From positions 5,294,501-5,358,500 of the forward strand of contig NZ_CP108568.1 of NCBI RefSeq assembly GCF_036010485.1: DNA of 64,000 nucleotides. The letters are read 5' to 3'. The notes under the pieces were generated by a model that was not told the DNA's origin, made no database searches, and saw only the letters and a program-made list of their open reading frames with translations. The stretch is from Streptomyces sp. NBC_01198. GTDB taxonomy: Bacteria; Actinomycetota; Actinomycetes; Streptomycetales; Streptomycetaceae. The translations under genes were made by a program, and so were the position numbers. Positions 44,719-52,278 of the stretch are shown piece by piece (the first letter of the stretch is position 1; every line of letters begins with the position of its first letter).

Positions 44719-45039
44719 ATGGAACCTGTGAGTGTCGCCCCAGTCGAGCCCGTCGAGACCGAACGCACCGAGTCGAGCGAAGCGCCGTCCGCGGTCCCCG
44801 AACCGGACGTTCCGTGGGTGACGCTCGTGCACAACGACCCGGTCAACCTCATGAGCTACGTGACGTACGTCTTCCAGGCGTACTTCGGCTACTCGAAGGG
44901 CAAGGCCACCAAACTCATGCAGGACGTCCACTACAAGGGCAGGGCCGTGGTCTCCAGCGGCAGCCGCGAAGAGATGGAGCGCGACGTGCAGGCCATGCAC
45001 GGCTACGGCCTGTGGGCCACCCTGTCGCAGGACCGCTGA
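44719..45039 (+). CDS. clpS: ATP-dependent Clp protease adaptor ClpS
   Basis: The 106-residue protein has the N-end-rule recognin core WVTLVHNDPVNLMSYVTYVFQAYFGYSKGKATKLMQDVHYKGRAVV and a C-terminal EEMERDVQAMHGYGLWATL. It binds ClpC/ClpA and delivers substrates with N-degron residues. The first 28 or so residues are disordered and acidic. It is translationally coupled to the DUF2017 gene (stop/start TGATG overlap). Confidence 0.96.
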   Translation: MEPVSVAPVEPVETERTESSEAPSAVPEPDVPWVTLVHNDPVNLMSYVTYVFQAYFGYSKGKATKLMQDVHYKGRAVVSSGSREEMERDVQAMHGYGLWATLSQDR

Positions 45040-45602
45040 TGGCCCGCAGGCGAGCCCGTTCGGGCTACTTCGAGGCGGCCAAGGGCGGCGGCGCCAGCAT
45101 CGTGCTGGACCAGGGCGAGATCTCCATCCTGCGCTCCCTGGTGGTGCAGTTGCTGGAACTGGTCGGACCGGGGCCCGGAGCGGCCGACGCCGACGACGAC
45201 CCGCTGGCCGAGCTGTTCGCCGAGGGCCCCAGCAAACCGCCGGAGGACCCGGCGCTCGCCAGGCTGTTCCCCGACGCCTACGAGGAGCAGTCGGACGCCT
45301 CCGACTTCCGCCGCTTCACCGAGAACGACCTGCGGGCCCGCAAGCGCGACGACGCGCTGGCCGTGGTGCACTGCCTGGACCGCGGCGCCGGGAAGCTGGC
45401 GCTGACGCCGGACGAGTCCCGGCAGTGGCTGGGCACCCTCAATGACCTGCGGCTGACCATCGGCGCCTATCTGGACATCACCGAGGACGACGACAACGGC
45501 CTGTACCACCTGCCGGACGACGACGAGCGCAAGCCCATGGTGGTCGCCTACCTGTGGCTCGGCGCCCTCCAGGAGTCACTGGTCGAGACGCTGATCCCGT
45601 AG
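45039..45602 (+). CDS. DUF2017 domain protein
   Basis: The 187-residue protein has the core GEISILRSLVVQLLELV, LARLFPDAYEEQSDASDFRRFTENDLRARKRDDA and LRLTIGAYLDITEDDDNGLYHLPDDDERKPM. This family is almost always next to clpS in actinobacteria, so a link to ClpS/Clp-mediated proteolysis is probable. No enzymatic motif is visible. Confidence 0.92.
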   Translation: MARRRARSGYFEAAKGGGASIVLDQGEISILRSLVVQLLELVGPGPGAADADDDPLAELFAEGPSKPPEDPALARLFPDAYEEQSDASDFRRFTENDLRARKRDDALAVVHCLDRGAGKLALTPDESRQWLGTLNDLRLTIGAYLDITEDDDNGLYHLPDDDERKPMVVAYLWLGALQESLVETLIP

Positions 45603-45681
45603 GGCGGCCCACGGGTGTCCGCCACCCCTCGGGTGGCGCAGCCGGGATTTCGGCAGCGCGTCCCCGTGGTACGAATCCGGC

Positions 45682-47157
45682 ATGACGGACGTGAAGGACG
45701 CAACGCCCCACGCCGGGACGGACGAGGACTACGAGCGCGGGCTCGGCAGCCGGCAGATCCAGATGATCGCGATCGGCGGCGCCATCGGCACCGGGCTCTT
45801 CCTCGGCGCCGGCCGCGCCATCCACCAGGCAGGCCCCAGCCTGATCCTGATGTACGCGGTCGCCGGGGTCGCGGTGTTCGCGATCATGCGGGCGCTGGGC
45901 GAACTGCTCACCTACCGGCCGGTGTCCGGCTCCTTCGCCGACTACGCCCGCGAGTTCCTCGGCCCGTTCACCGGCTACGTCACCGGCTGGACGTACTGGC
46001 TGATGTGGGTCGTCACCGGGATGGCCGAGGTGACCGCGGCCGCCACGTATCTGGCGTACTGGTGGCCGCAGGTGCCGCAGTGGAGCGCGGCGGCCGGCTT
46101 CCTGGTGGTGCTCTTCACGGCCAACCTGATCTCGGTGAAGCTCTTCGGCGAGGTCGAGTTCTGGCTGTCGATGATCAAGGTCACCGCGATCCTGGGGATG
46201 ATCCTCATCGGCGTCGGGGTGCTGACCCTGGGACTGTCCGCGGCCGGTGACACCGCGTCGGTCGGCCATCTGTGGCACGACGGCGGCTTCTTCCCCAACG
46301 GGCTGGGCCGCTCGCTGCTGACCCTGCAGATCGTGATGTTCGCCTACGTCGCGGTCGAACTCGTCGGCGTCACCGCGGGGGAGGCGCAGAATCCGCGCGA
46401 GACGCTGCCCAAGGCCATCAACACCCTGCCGTGGCGCATCGTGCTGTTCTACGTCGGCGCGCTGACGGTGATCCTCTGCGTGGTGTCCTGGACCGAGTTC
46501 CGGCCCGGCGTCAGCCCGTTCGTCGCCGCGTTCGCGAAGATCGGCATCCCCTTCGGCGCCGGCATCGTCAACTTCGTGGTGCTGTCCGCCGCCCTGTCCT
46601 CGTGCAACTCCGGGATGTACTCCACCGGCCGGATGCTGCGCGACCTGGCCGTCAACGGACAGGGGCCGCGCGTCTTCGGCAGGCTGACCGGCCGCCGCAC
46701 CCCGGCCGCCGGCATCCTCGCCTCGGTCGGCGTGATGGGCATCGGGGTGTGGCTCAACTACGTCGACCCGGCGGGCGCGTTCACCTACATCACCGCCTTC
46801 GCCACGGTGGCCGGGGTGTGGACCTGGGGCGTGATCCTCGCCTCGCACATCCGCTACCGCTCCGCGGTGCGCGAGGGACGCGCCGCCACCGCGTGGTTCA
46901 CCGCGCCCGGCGGCGCCGCGGCCAGCTGGGCGGCGCTGGTCTTCCTGGCCGCGGTCGTGGTGCTGATCGGCGCCGACAGCCAGGCCCGGATCTCGCTGTA
47001 CGGCGTCCCGGTGTGGTTCGCCGCGCTCGCGGCCGGCTACCGGGTGCTCAGGCGGCGCAACCCCGCCGCCTTCACCCGCCGCGCGCACGTACCCCCCGCG
47101 CCGGAGACCGGGCTGCGGGACGGCCCGCAGCCGGCGCCGGACGCCCCCGCGCTGTGA
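45682..47157 (+). CDS. Amino acid permease, APC superfamily
   Basis: The 491-residue protein has twelve hydrophobic segments. The N-terminal RQIQMIAIGGAIGTGLFLGAGRAIHQAGPSL is the classic consensus of the AAT family, and GVTAGEAQNPRETLPKAIN follows the fifth helix. It is a proton-coupled uptake system, likely for aromatic amino acids, D-Ser or GABA. The substrate is not deducible. The gene lies between the DUF2017 gene and the mec gene. Confidence 0.9.
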   Translation: MTDVKDATPHAGTDEDYERGLGSRQIQMIAIGGAIGTGLFLGAGRAIHQAGPSLILMYAVAGVAVFAIMRALGELLTYRPVSGSFADYAREFLGPFTGYVTGWTYWLMWVVTGMAEVTAAATYLAYWWPQVPQWSAAAGFLVVLFTANLISVKLFGEVEFWLSMIKVTAILGMILIGVGVLTLGLSAAGDTASVGHLWHDGGFFPNGLGRSLLTLQIVMFAYVAVELVGVTAGEAQNPRETLPKAINTLPWRIVLFYVGALTVILCVVSWTEFRPGVSPFVAAFAKIGIPFGAGIVNFVVLSAALSSCNSGMYSTGRMLRDLAVNGQGPRVFGRLTGRRTPAAGILASVGVMGIGVWLNYVDPAGAFTYITAFATVAGVWTWGVILASHIRYRSAVREGRAATAWFTAPGGAAASWAALVFLAAVVVLIGADSQARISLYGVPVWFAALAAGYRVLRRRNPAAFTRRAHVPPAPETGLRDGPQPAPDAPAL

Positions 47158-47206
47158 GACGGTGGCGCCCTGCCGCGGCGGCGGGCGCCCCTGTTACTTT
47201 TCCCGC

Positions 47207-47617
47207 ATGCTGACCATCACCCAGGAGCTCCACGACGCGATCGTGGCCCACGCCCGCGCCGACCACCCCGACGAGGCCTGCGGCGTCGTGGCGGGGCCGG
47301 AGGGCAGCGACCGGCCAGAGCGGTTCGTCCCCATGCTGAACGCGGCCCGCTCGCCGACCTTCTACGAGTTCGACTCCACCGACCTGCTCAAGCTCTACCG
47401 GGACCTGGACGACCGGGACGAGGAGCCGGTGATCGTCTACCACTCGCACACCGCGACCGAGGCGTACCCGTCGCGTACCGACATCTCGTACGCCAACGAA
47501 CCGGGCGCGCACTACGTCCTGGTCTCGACCGCGGAGGACTTCCAGTTCCGCTCGTTCCGCATCGTGGACGGTGCCGTGACCGAGGAACCGGTCAAAGTAG
47601 TGGCTTCGTACGCCTGA
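47207..47617 (+). CDS. mec: JAMM (Mov34/MPN) metallopeptidase, CysO-cysteine peptidase Mec-like
   Basis: The 136-residue zinc protease has the complete JAMM motif H-S-H-x7-S-x2-D (YHSHTATEAYPSRTD) and the upstream glutamate in DEACGVVAG. It releases cysteine from the CysO-cysteine adduct. It stands directly before the leader ORF, cysO and cysM, completing the sulfur-carrier-dependent cysteine pathway known from mycobacteria. It could also trim the C-terminus of CysO to expose its diglycine (see findings). Confidence 0.92.
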   Translation: MLTITQELHDAIVAHARADHPDEACGVVAGPEGSDRPERFVPMLNAARSPTFYEFDSTDLLKLYRDLDDRDEEPVIVYHSHTATEAYPSRTDISYANEPGAHYVLVSTAEDFQFRSFRIVDGAVTEEPVKVVASYA

Positions 47618-47676
47618 CGTCCCGGATACCGAGACGCGCGCCTCGGCCCCGTTCGGGGAATCGATACGATGAGCCC

Positions 47677-47781
47677 ATGGTTTCCACCGACGTGAGCGAC
47701 AAGGCGCCGGGCTCGCTGCTCGTGGCGCGGCTGCACGTCGACCTGTGCCGCCGCACCAGCGCGGCCTGTCCGCGCGCCTGA
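47677..47781 (+). CDS. Short Cys-containing leader peptide upstream of cysO-cysM
   Basis: A 34-codon open frame (47677-47781) begins MVSTDVSDKAPGSLLVARLH and ends CRRTSAACPRA, with two cysteine codons (C24, C31). It has an ATG start and a TGA stop, and similar putative leader peptides with the LLVARLHVDLC stretch are common upstream of sulfur genes in Streptomyces. Cysteine supply would decide ribosome stalling at these codons. It lies 156 bases before cysO. It has no membrane segment or domain. Confidence 0.75.
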   Translation: MVSTDVSDKAPGSLLVARLHVDLCRRTSAACPRA

Positions 47782-47791
47782 CCGCACCACC

Positions 47792-47824
47792 GGCAGGACC
47801 GCCCGCCCCCGCGGGCCCCCTGCC
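47792..47824 (+). promoter_or_regulatory. Nested hairpin between the Cys leader and cysO, candidate attenuator
   Basis: GGCAGG (47792-47797) pairs with CCTGCC (47819-47824), and GCCCGC (47801-47806) with GCGGGC (47811-47816) inside it, forming a 33-base nested hairpin 11 bases after the leader stop. The placement suits translation-dependent control of cysO-cysM. No U-run follows, so a simple terminator is not shown. Confidence 0.5.
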
Positions 47825-47937
47825 GCTGCCAGCCCCCGTACGGCCCGCACAGCACCGCAGCCCGCCGCACCCGTCACACCCCGCACGCCACCGAGCCGCA
47901 GCACGCACCGCACCCACGCACTCACTGGAGCGCAGAC

Positions 47938-48216
47938 ATGGCCATCGAGGTCCGCATCCCGACCATCCTCCGCACCTACACCGGCGGCGAGAAGTCCGTC
48001 GAGGGCGCGGGCAGCACGCTCGACGAGCTCCTCGCCGACCTCGACACCCGGCACACCGGCCTGCGCGAGCGCGTCGTCGACGGCGCCGAACTGCGCCGCT
48101 TCGTCAACGTCTACCTCAACGACGAGGACGTCCGCTTCCTCGACGGCATCGCCACCAAGCTCACCGACGGCGACAGTGTGACCATCCTGCCCGCCGTCGC
48201 CGGGGGCATGGCCTGA
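47938..48216 (+). CDS. cysO: MoaD/ThiS family sulfur carrier protein CysO
   Basis: The 92-residue ubiquitin-fold protein begins MAIEVRIPTILRTYTGGEKSV, and its C-terminus is LPAVAGGMA. The active carrier needs a terminal Gly-Gly to be thiocarboxylated; here two residues (Met-Ala) follow the diglycine. It should pass sulfide to O-phosphoserine or similar on CysM. It overlaps cysM by one base (TGATG), so the two are coupled. Confidence 0.93.
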   Translation: MAIEVRIPTILRTYTGGEKSVEGAGSTLDELLADLDTRHTGLRERVVDGAELRRFVNVYLNDEDVRFLDGIATKLTDGDSVTILPAVAGGMA

Positions 48217-49166
48217 TGCGCTACGACAGCCCGCTGGCGGCGGTCGGCAACACCCCGCTGGTCCGCCTGCCGCGCCTGTCACCGTCCGACGCCGTGAGCG
48301 TCTGGGCGAAGCTGGAGGACCGCAACCCCACCGGCTCGGTCAAGGACCGCCCGGCCCTGCACATGGTCGAGCAGGCCGAGGCCGACGGGCGGCTCACCCC
48401 CGGCTGCACCATCCTTGAGCCGACCTCCGGCAACACCGGCATCTCGCTGGCGATGGCCGCCCGGCTCAAGGGCTACCGCATCGTCTGCGTGATGCCCGAG
48501 AACACCTCCTCCGAGCGCCGCGAACTGCTGACCATGTGGGGCGCGGAGATCATCTCCTCGCCCGCGGCCGGCGGCTCCAACACCGCCGTGCGGGTCGCCA
48601 AGGAGCTGGCGGCCGAGCACCCCGACTGGGTGATGCTCTACCAGTACGGCAACCCGGCCAACGCCGGCGCGCACTACACCACCACCGGGCCGGAGATCCT
48701 CGCCGACCTGCCGACGATCACCCACTTCGTCGCCGGCCTGGGCACCACAGGCACCCTGATGGGCGTCGGCCGCTTCCTGCGCGAGAAGGTCCCCGGCGTC
48801 GCCATCGTCGCCGCCGAGCCGCGCTACGACGACCTGGTCTACGGGCTGCGCAACCTCGACGAGGGCTTCGTGCCCGAGCTCTACGACGAGACCGTGCTGA
48901 CCAGCCGCTTCTCCGTCGGATCCCAGGACGCGGTCCGCCGCACCCGTGAACTGCTCCAGCAGGAAGGCATCTTCGCCGGCGTCTCCACCGGCGCGGCCCT
49001 GCACGCGGCGCTCGGCGTCGCCGCCAAGGCCGAGCGCGCGGGCGAGCGGGCCGACGTGGTCTTCGTCGTCGCCGACGGCGGCTGGAAGTACCTGTCGACC
49101 GGCATATACACCGCCCCGACCACCGAGGCCGCGGTCGAGGCGCTGCACGGCCAGCTCTGGGCCTGA
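48216..49166 (+). CDS. cysM: CysO-dependent cysteine synthase CysM
   Basis: The 316-residue PLP enzyme has the cofactor lysine K43 in NPTGSVKDRPA, the substrate loop EPTSGNTGISLAMAA and the phosphate cup LGTTGTLMGVGRF. It joins an aminoacrylate from O-phosphoserine or O-acetylserine to the thiocarboxylate sulfur of CysO. The C-terminal GGWKYLSTGIY matches the CysM subgroup that works with CysO. It is the last gene of the cys operon; a GC-rich inverted repeat and a G-run tract follow. Confidence 0.95.
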   Translation: MRYDSPLAAVGNTPLVRLPRLSPSDAVSVWAKLEDRNPTGSVKDRPALHMVEQAEADGRLTPGCTILEPTSGNTGISLAMAARLKGYRIVCVMPENTSSERRELLTMWGAEIISSPAAGGSNTAVRVAKELAAEHPDWVMLYQYGNPANAGAHYTTTGPEILADLPTITHFVAGLGTTGTLMGVGRFLREKVPGVAIVAAEPRYDDLVYGLRNLDEGFVPELYDETVLTSRFSVGSQDAVRRTRELLQQEGIFAGVSTGAALHAALGVAAKAERAGERADVVFVVADGGWKYLSTGIYTAPTTEAAVEALHGQLWA

Positions 49167-49221
49167 CTGCGGCCCGGGCCGCCGCGCCCGGCAGCTCGCG
49201 CCCCAGGGCCCGGCGCCGAGC

Positions 49222-49236
49222 GGGCGGGCGGGCGGG
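49222..49236 (+). other. Perfect G-quadruplex-forming motif downstream of cysM
   Basis: Four GGG runs separated by single C bases (GGGCGGGCGGGCGGG) match the tightest G3N1 G-quadruplex pattern. It lies on the transcribed + strand, 56 bases after the cysM stop, in a 357-base gap (49167-49523) without other genes. Confidence 0.7.
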
Positions 49237-49523
49237 CGCACGGCGCCGGACGGGAGAGCCCGCCCGTCCGGCGTAACGCCGGTTCTTTACCCCGGCAGAA
49301 CCTCGACGATACGTTCGGCAGCCGAGCACAAAGCGCCAAGTGCGGCCGTACGGGACGTAAAAGACCCCCCGGACTGGTGATTCCGCCCACAACGGGGCGC
49401 CGTGGAGGCCCGGCGCGCCGCCTCGCGCTTTACCCTCGCAAGACAGGCGGACCGCATTCCGCCACACCCCCCACCCTTCAGGAATGGGGTGATTGCGGCG
49501 CGCCCACGGAGGTGTTTCCAGGA

Positions 49524-50276
49524 ATGAAGCTCACCGTCGTCGGCTGCTCGGGGTCCTTCCCGTCCGCGGACTCGGCTTGCTCGAGCTATCTCGTCGAGGC
49601 CGACGGCTTCCGGCTGCTGATCGACATGGGCAACGGCGCCCTGGGCGAACTGCAGCGCCACGTCGGGCTGTACGACCTGGACGCGGTCGTCCTGAGCCAC
49701 CTGCACGCCGACCACTGCATCGACATGTGCGGCTACTTCGTCGCCCGCTACTACCGGCACGACGGCGGCCCGGCCGCCGCGATCCCGGTCTACGGCCCGG
49801 CCGGCACCGAGCAGCGGCTGAACATCGCCTACGGCGACATCCCGGACGAGAAGTGCATGAGCGAGGTCTTCGACTTCCGCACCCTGCGCCCCGGCACCTT
49901 CCGCCTGGGCCCCTTCGACGTCACCACCGACCGGGTCAGCCACCCCGTCGAGGCCTACGGCTTCCGGCTGGACTACCAGGGCCGCGCCCTGGCCTACTCC
50001 GGCGACACCGGCCCCTGCGGCGCGCTCGACGCCCTCGCGCAGGGCGCCGACCTCTTCCTGTGCGAGGCCTCCTTCACCGCCGGCAAGGAGGACATCCCCG
50101 AGCTGCACCTCAACGGCCGCGAGGCCGGCGAGATCGCCGCCCGCGCCGGGGTCTCCCGGCTGGTCCTGACCCACATCCCCCCGTGGACCAGCCCCTCCGC
50201 CAACCTGCGCGACGCGCAGGCGGCCTTCGACGGCCCGGTGGAACTGGCGAAGGCGGGCGCGGTCTACGAGCTGTAG
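49524..50276 (+). CDS. MBL-fold metallo-hydrolase
   Basis: The 250-residue enzyme has the metal motif SHLHADHCID (about 60-69), GCSGSFPSADSACSSYLVE at the N-terminus, GDTGPC with the bridging Asp, and a LTHIPPW His near the C-terminus. It resembles the RNase Z/phosphodiesterase-like branch of the superfamily. It follows cysM and lies in a frequent gene neighbourhood of rph. The substrate is unknown; tRNA or cyclic nucleotide processing is possible. Confidence 0.85.
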   Translation: MKLTVVGCSGSFPSADSACSSYLVEADGFRLLIDMGNGALGELQRHVGLYDLDAVVLSHLHADHCIDMCGYFVARYYRHDGGPAAAIPVYGPAGTEQRLNIAYGDIPDEKCMSEVFDFRTLRPGTFRLGPFDVTTDRVSHPVEAYGFRLDYQGRALAYSGDTGPCGALDALAQGADLFLCEASFTAGKEDIPELHLNGREAGEIAARAGVSRLVLTHIPPWTSPSANLRDAQAAFDGPVELAKAGAVYEL

Positions 50277-50437
50277 ACCGGGCGCCCGCCCGCGTACGAA
50301 CCCCGCCAAGCCCGCGGCCCGCGCTGGTGGTCGGCAGGGTGGGCCGGCGGGCGGTCGACCGCCCGTGAAGGCGGGGCAACCGTGCGTTAACGTGACATTA
50401 CGGACCCGTGGTGGGTCAGAGACACAGGGAGACCCAG

Positions 50438-50671
50438 ATGGCCACCAAGGCAGAGAAGATCGTCGCCGGGCTCGGCGGGCTCGACAACATCGAAGAGGTC
50501 GAGGGCTGCATCACCCGGCTCCGCACCGAGGTCGTCGACCCCTCCCTCGTCGACGAGGTCGCACTCAAGGCCGCCGGCGCGCATGGCGTCGTGAAGATGG
50601 GCACCGCGGTCCAGGTCGTCATCGGGACGGACGCGGACCCGATCGCGTCGGACATCGAAGACATGATGTAG
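50438..50671 (+). CDS. nagF: PTS EIIB component, GlcNAc/glucose type (NagF-like), without adjacent EIIC
   Basis: The 77-residue EIIB domain has the phosphorylatable cysteine in IEEVEGCITRLRTEV and the following KAAGAHGVVKMG and VQVVIGTDAD stretches. In Streptomyces the GlcNAc PTS has separate EIIB (NagF) and EIIC (NagE) genes. Here the MBL gene is directly upstream and no EIIC gene is in the window. It starts at ATG 50438. A DasR-type operator is not evident upstream. Confidence 0.9.
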   Translation: MATKAEKIVAGLGGLDNIEEVEGCITRLRTEVVDPSLVDEVALKAAGAHGVVKMGTAVQVVIGTDADPIASDIEDMM

Positions 50672-50766
50672 CCGCCTGCCCCCCACCCCCGGGTCGTGCC
50701 CCGCCCGGGCACCTCCCTTCCCCGGGGGCCGGGGTGGGCGGTACGTCACCCGGATAGGCTCGGGGG

Positions 50767-51501
50767 ATGTCACGATTTGACGGCCGTAGGCCGGATCAGC
50801 TTCGCCCCGTCACCATCGAGCGCAGCTGGAGCAAGCACGCGGAAGGCTCGGTCCTCGTCTCCTTCGGCGACACCCGCGTCCTGTGCACCGCCAGCGCCAC
50901 CCAGGGCGTACCCCGGTGGCGCAAGGGCAGCGGCGAAGGCTGGGTCACCGCCGAATACTCGATGCTGCCGCGCGCCACCAACACCCGCGGCGACCGCGAG
51001 TCCGTCCGCGGCAAGATCGGCGGCCGCACTCACGAGATCTCCCGCCTCATCGGCCGCTCACTGCGCGCCGTCATCGACTACAAGGCCCTCGGCGAGAACA
51101 CCGTCGTGCTGGACTGCGACGTCCTCCAGGCCGACGGCGGCACCCGAACCGCCGCCATCACCGGCGCCTACGTCGCGCTCGCCGACGCCGTCAGCTGGAT
51201 GCAGGACAACCACTTCATCAAGGCCAGGTCCCGCCCCCTGACCGGCACCGTCGCCGCCGTCAGCGTCGGCATCGTCGGCGGCGTACCGCTGCTCGACCTC
51301 GCCTACGAAGAGGACGTCAAGGCCGAGACCGACATGAACGTCGTCTGCACCGGCGACGGCCGCTTCGTCGAGGTCCAGGGCACCGCGGAGGGCCAGCCCT
51401 TCGACCGCGCCGAACTCGACGCCCTGCTCTCCCTCGCCGTCGGCGGCTGCGCCGAGCTGACCGCGGCCCAGCAGGCCGCCCTGGAGGCGACCCTCCAGTG
51501 A
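50767..51501 (+). CDS. rph: Ribonuclease PH
   Basis: The 244-residue phosphorolytic 3'-5' exoribonuclease trims tRNA 3' tails. The N-terminal RPDQLRPVTIERSWSKHAEGSVLVSFGDTRVLC and the active-site stretch RATNTRGDRESVRGKIGGRTHEISRLIGRSLRAV are typical. It overlaps rdgB by 4 bases (GTGA), the common rph-rdgB pair. Confidence 0.96.
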   Translation: MSRFDGRRPDQLRPVTIERSWSKHAEGSVLVSFGDTRVLCTASATQGVPRWRKGSGEGWVTAEYSMLPRATNTRGDRESVRGKIGGRTHEISRLIGRSLRAVIDYKALGENTVVLDCDVLQADGGTRTAAITGAYVALADAVSWMQDNHFIKARSRPLTGTVAAVSVGIVGGVPLLDLAYEEDVKAETDMNVVCTGDGRFVEVQGTAEGQPFDRAELDALLSLAVGGCAELTAAQQAALEATLQ

Positions 51502-52103
51502 CCCACCGCCTCGTCCTCGCCACCCGCAACGCCCACAAGGTCACCGAACTCCGGGCGATCCTCACCGCCACCGGCCTCGACGTCGACCTCGTGGGCGCCG
51601 ACGCCTACCCCGAGATCCCCGACGTCAAGGAGACCGGCGTCACCTTCGCCGAGAACGCCCTGCTCAAGGCCCACACCCTCGCCGAGGCCACCGGACTGCC
51701 CGCCGTCGCCGACGACTCCGGCCTGTGCGTCGACGTCCTCGGCGGCGCCCCCGGCATCTTCTCCGCCCGCTGGGCCGGCCGGCACGGCGACGACGCCGCC
51801 AACCTCGCCCTGCTGCTGGCCCAGCTCGGCGACATCGACGCCCCCCACCGCACCGCCTTCTTCGCCTGCGCCGCCGCCCTCGCCCTCCCCGACGGCCCCA
51901 CCCGCGTCGCCGAGGGCCGCCTCACCGGCACCCTGCGCCACACCCCCACCGGCACCGGCGGCTTCGGCTACGACCCGATCCTCCAGCCCGACGGCGAGAC
52001 CCGCACCTGCGCCGAACTGACCCCGGCAGAGAAGAACGCGATCAGCCACCGCGGCAAGGCCTTCCGCGCGCTGGCACCGATGGTGGCCGAACTGCTGGGC
52101 TGA
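51498..52103 (+). CDS. rdgB: RdgB/HAM1 family non-canonical purine NTP pyrophosphatase
   Basis: The 201-residue enzyme hydrolyses dITP, ITP and XTP to monophosphates, protecting DNA. RLVLATRNAHKVTELRAIL, VTFAENALLKAH and VADDSGLCVDVLGGAPGIFSARWAG are the family motifs, and GGFGYDPIL lies near the C-terminus. It starts at GTG 51498, coupled to rph. A terminator follows. Confidence 0.95.
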   Translation: MTHRLVLATRNAHKVTELRAILTATGLDVDLVGADAYPEIPDVKETGVTFAENALLKAHTLAEATGLPAVADDSGLCVDVLGGAPGIFSARWAGRHGDDAANLALLLAQLGDIDAPHRTAFFACAAALALPDGPTRVAEGRLTGTLRHTPTGTGGFGYDPILQPDGETRTCAELTPAEKNAISHRGKAFRALAPMVAELLG

Positions 52104-52111
52104 GCACACGG

Positions 52112-52146
52112 ACAGCCTGCGGTCCCGCATGGGAACCGCAGGCTGT
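52112..52146. terminator. Bidirectional hairpin between rdgB and tRNA-Leu
   Basis: ACAGCCTGCGGT and ACCGCAGGCTGT are perfect 12-base arms with an 11-base loop. The hairpin lies 9 bases after rdgB and 6 bases beyond the 3' end of the minus-strand tRNA-Leu, so it can terminate both. Confidence 0.8.
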
Positions 52147-52151
52147 CGAGG

Positions 52152-52235
52152 TGCGGCGGAAGGGATTCGAACCCTCAAGCCCGATCAAGGGCCACAGATC
52201 CTAAGTCTGCTGCGTCGCCACTGCGCCACCGCCGC
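52152..52235 (-). tRNA. tRNA-Leu (anticodon UAG)
   Basis: Minus strand, 84 nt. The acceptor GCGGCGG pairs with CCGCCGC; the anticodon stem is CAGA/TCTG with loop CTTAGGA (TAG); a long variable arm (TGGCCCTTGATCGGGCTT) is typical of tRNA-Leu; the T loop is TTCGAAT. The discriminator is A and CCA is not encoded. Confidence 0.95.
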
Positions 52236-52278
52236 CGGTCGCCCCATCGTACCGGTGCTCACTCCCCGGGCGCTCCGA

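Noticed and set aside
50300..50437. DasR operator upstream of nagF
   Set aside because: I looked for the TGGTCTAGACCA-type palindrome and found no convincing match.
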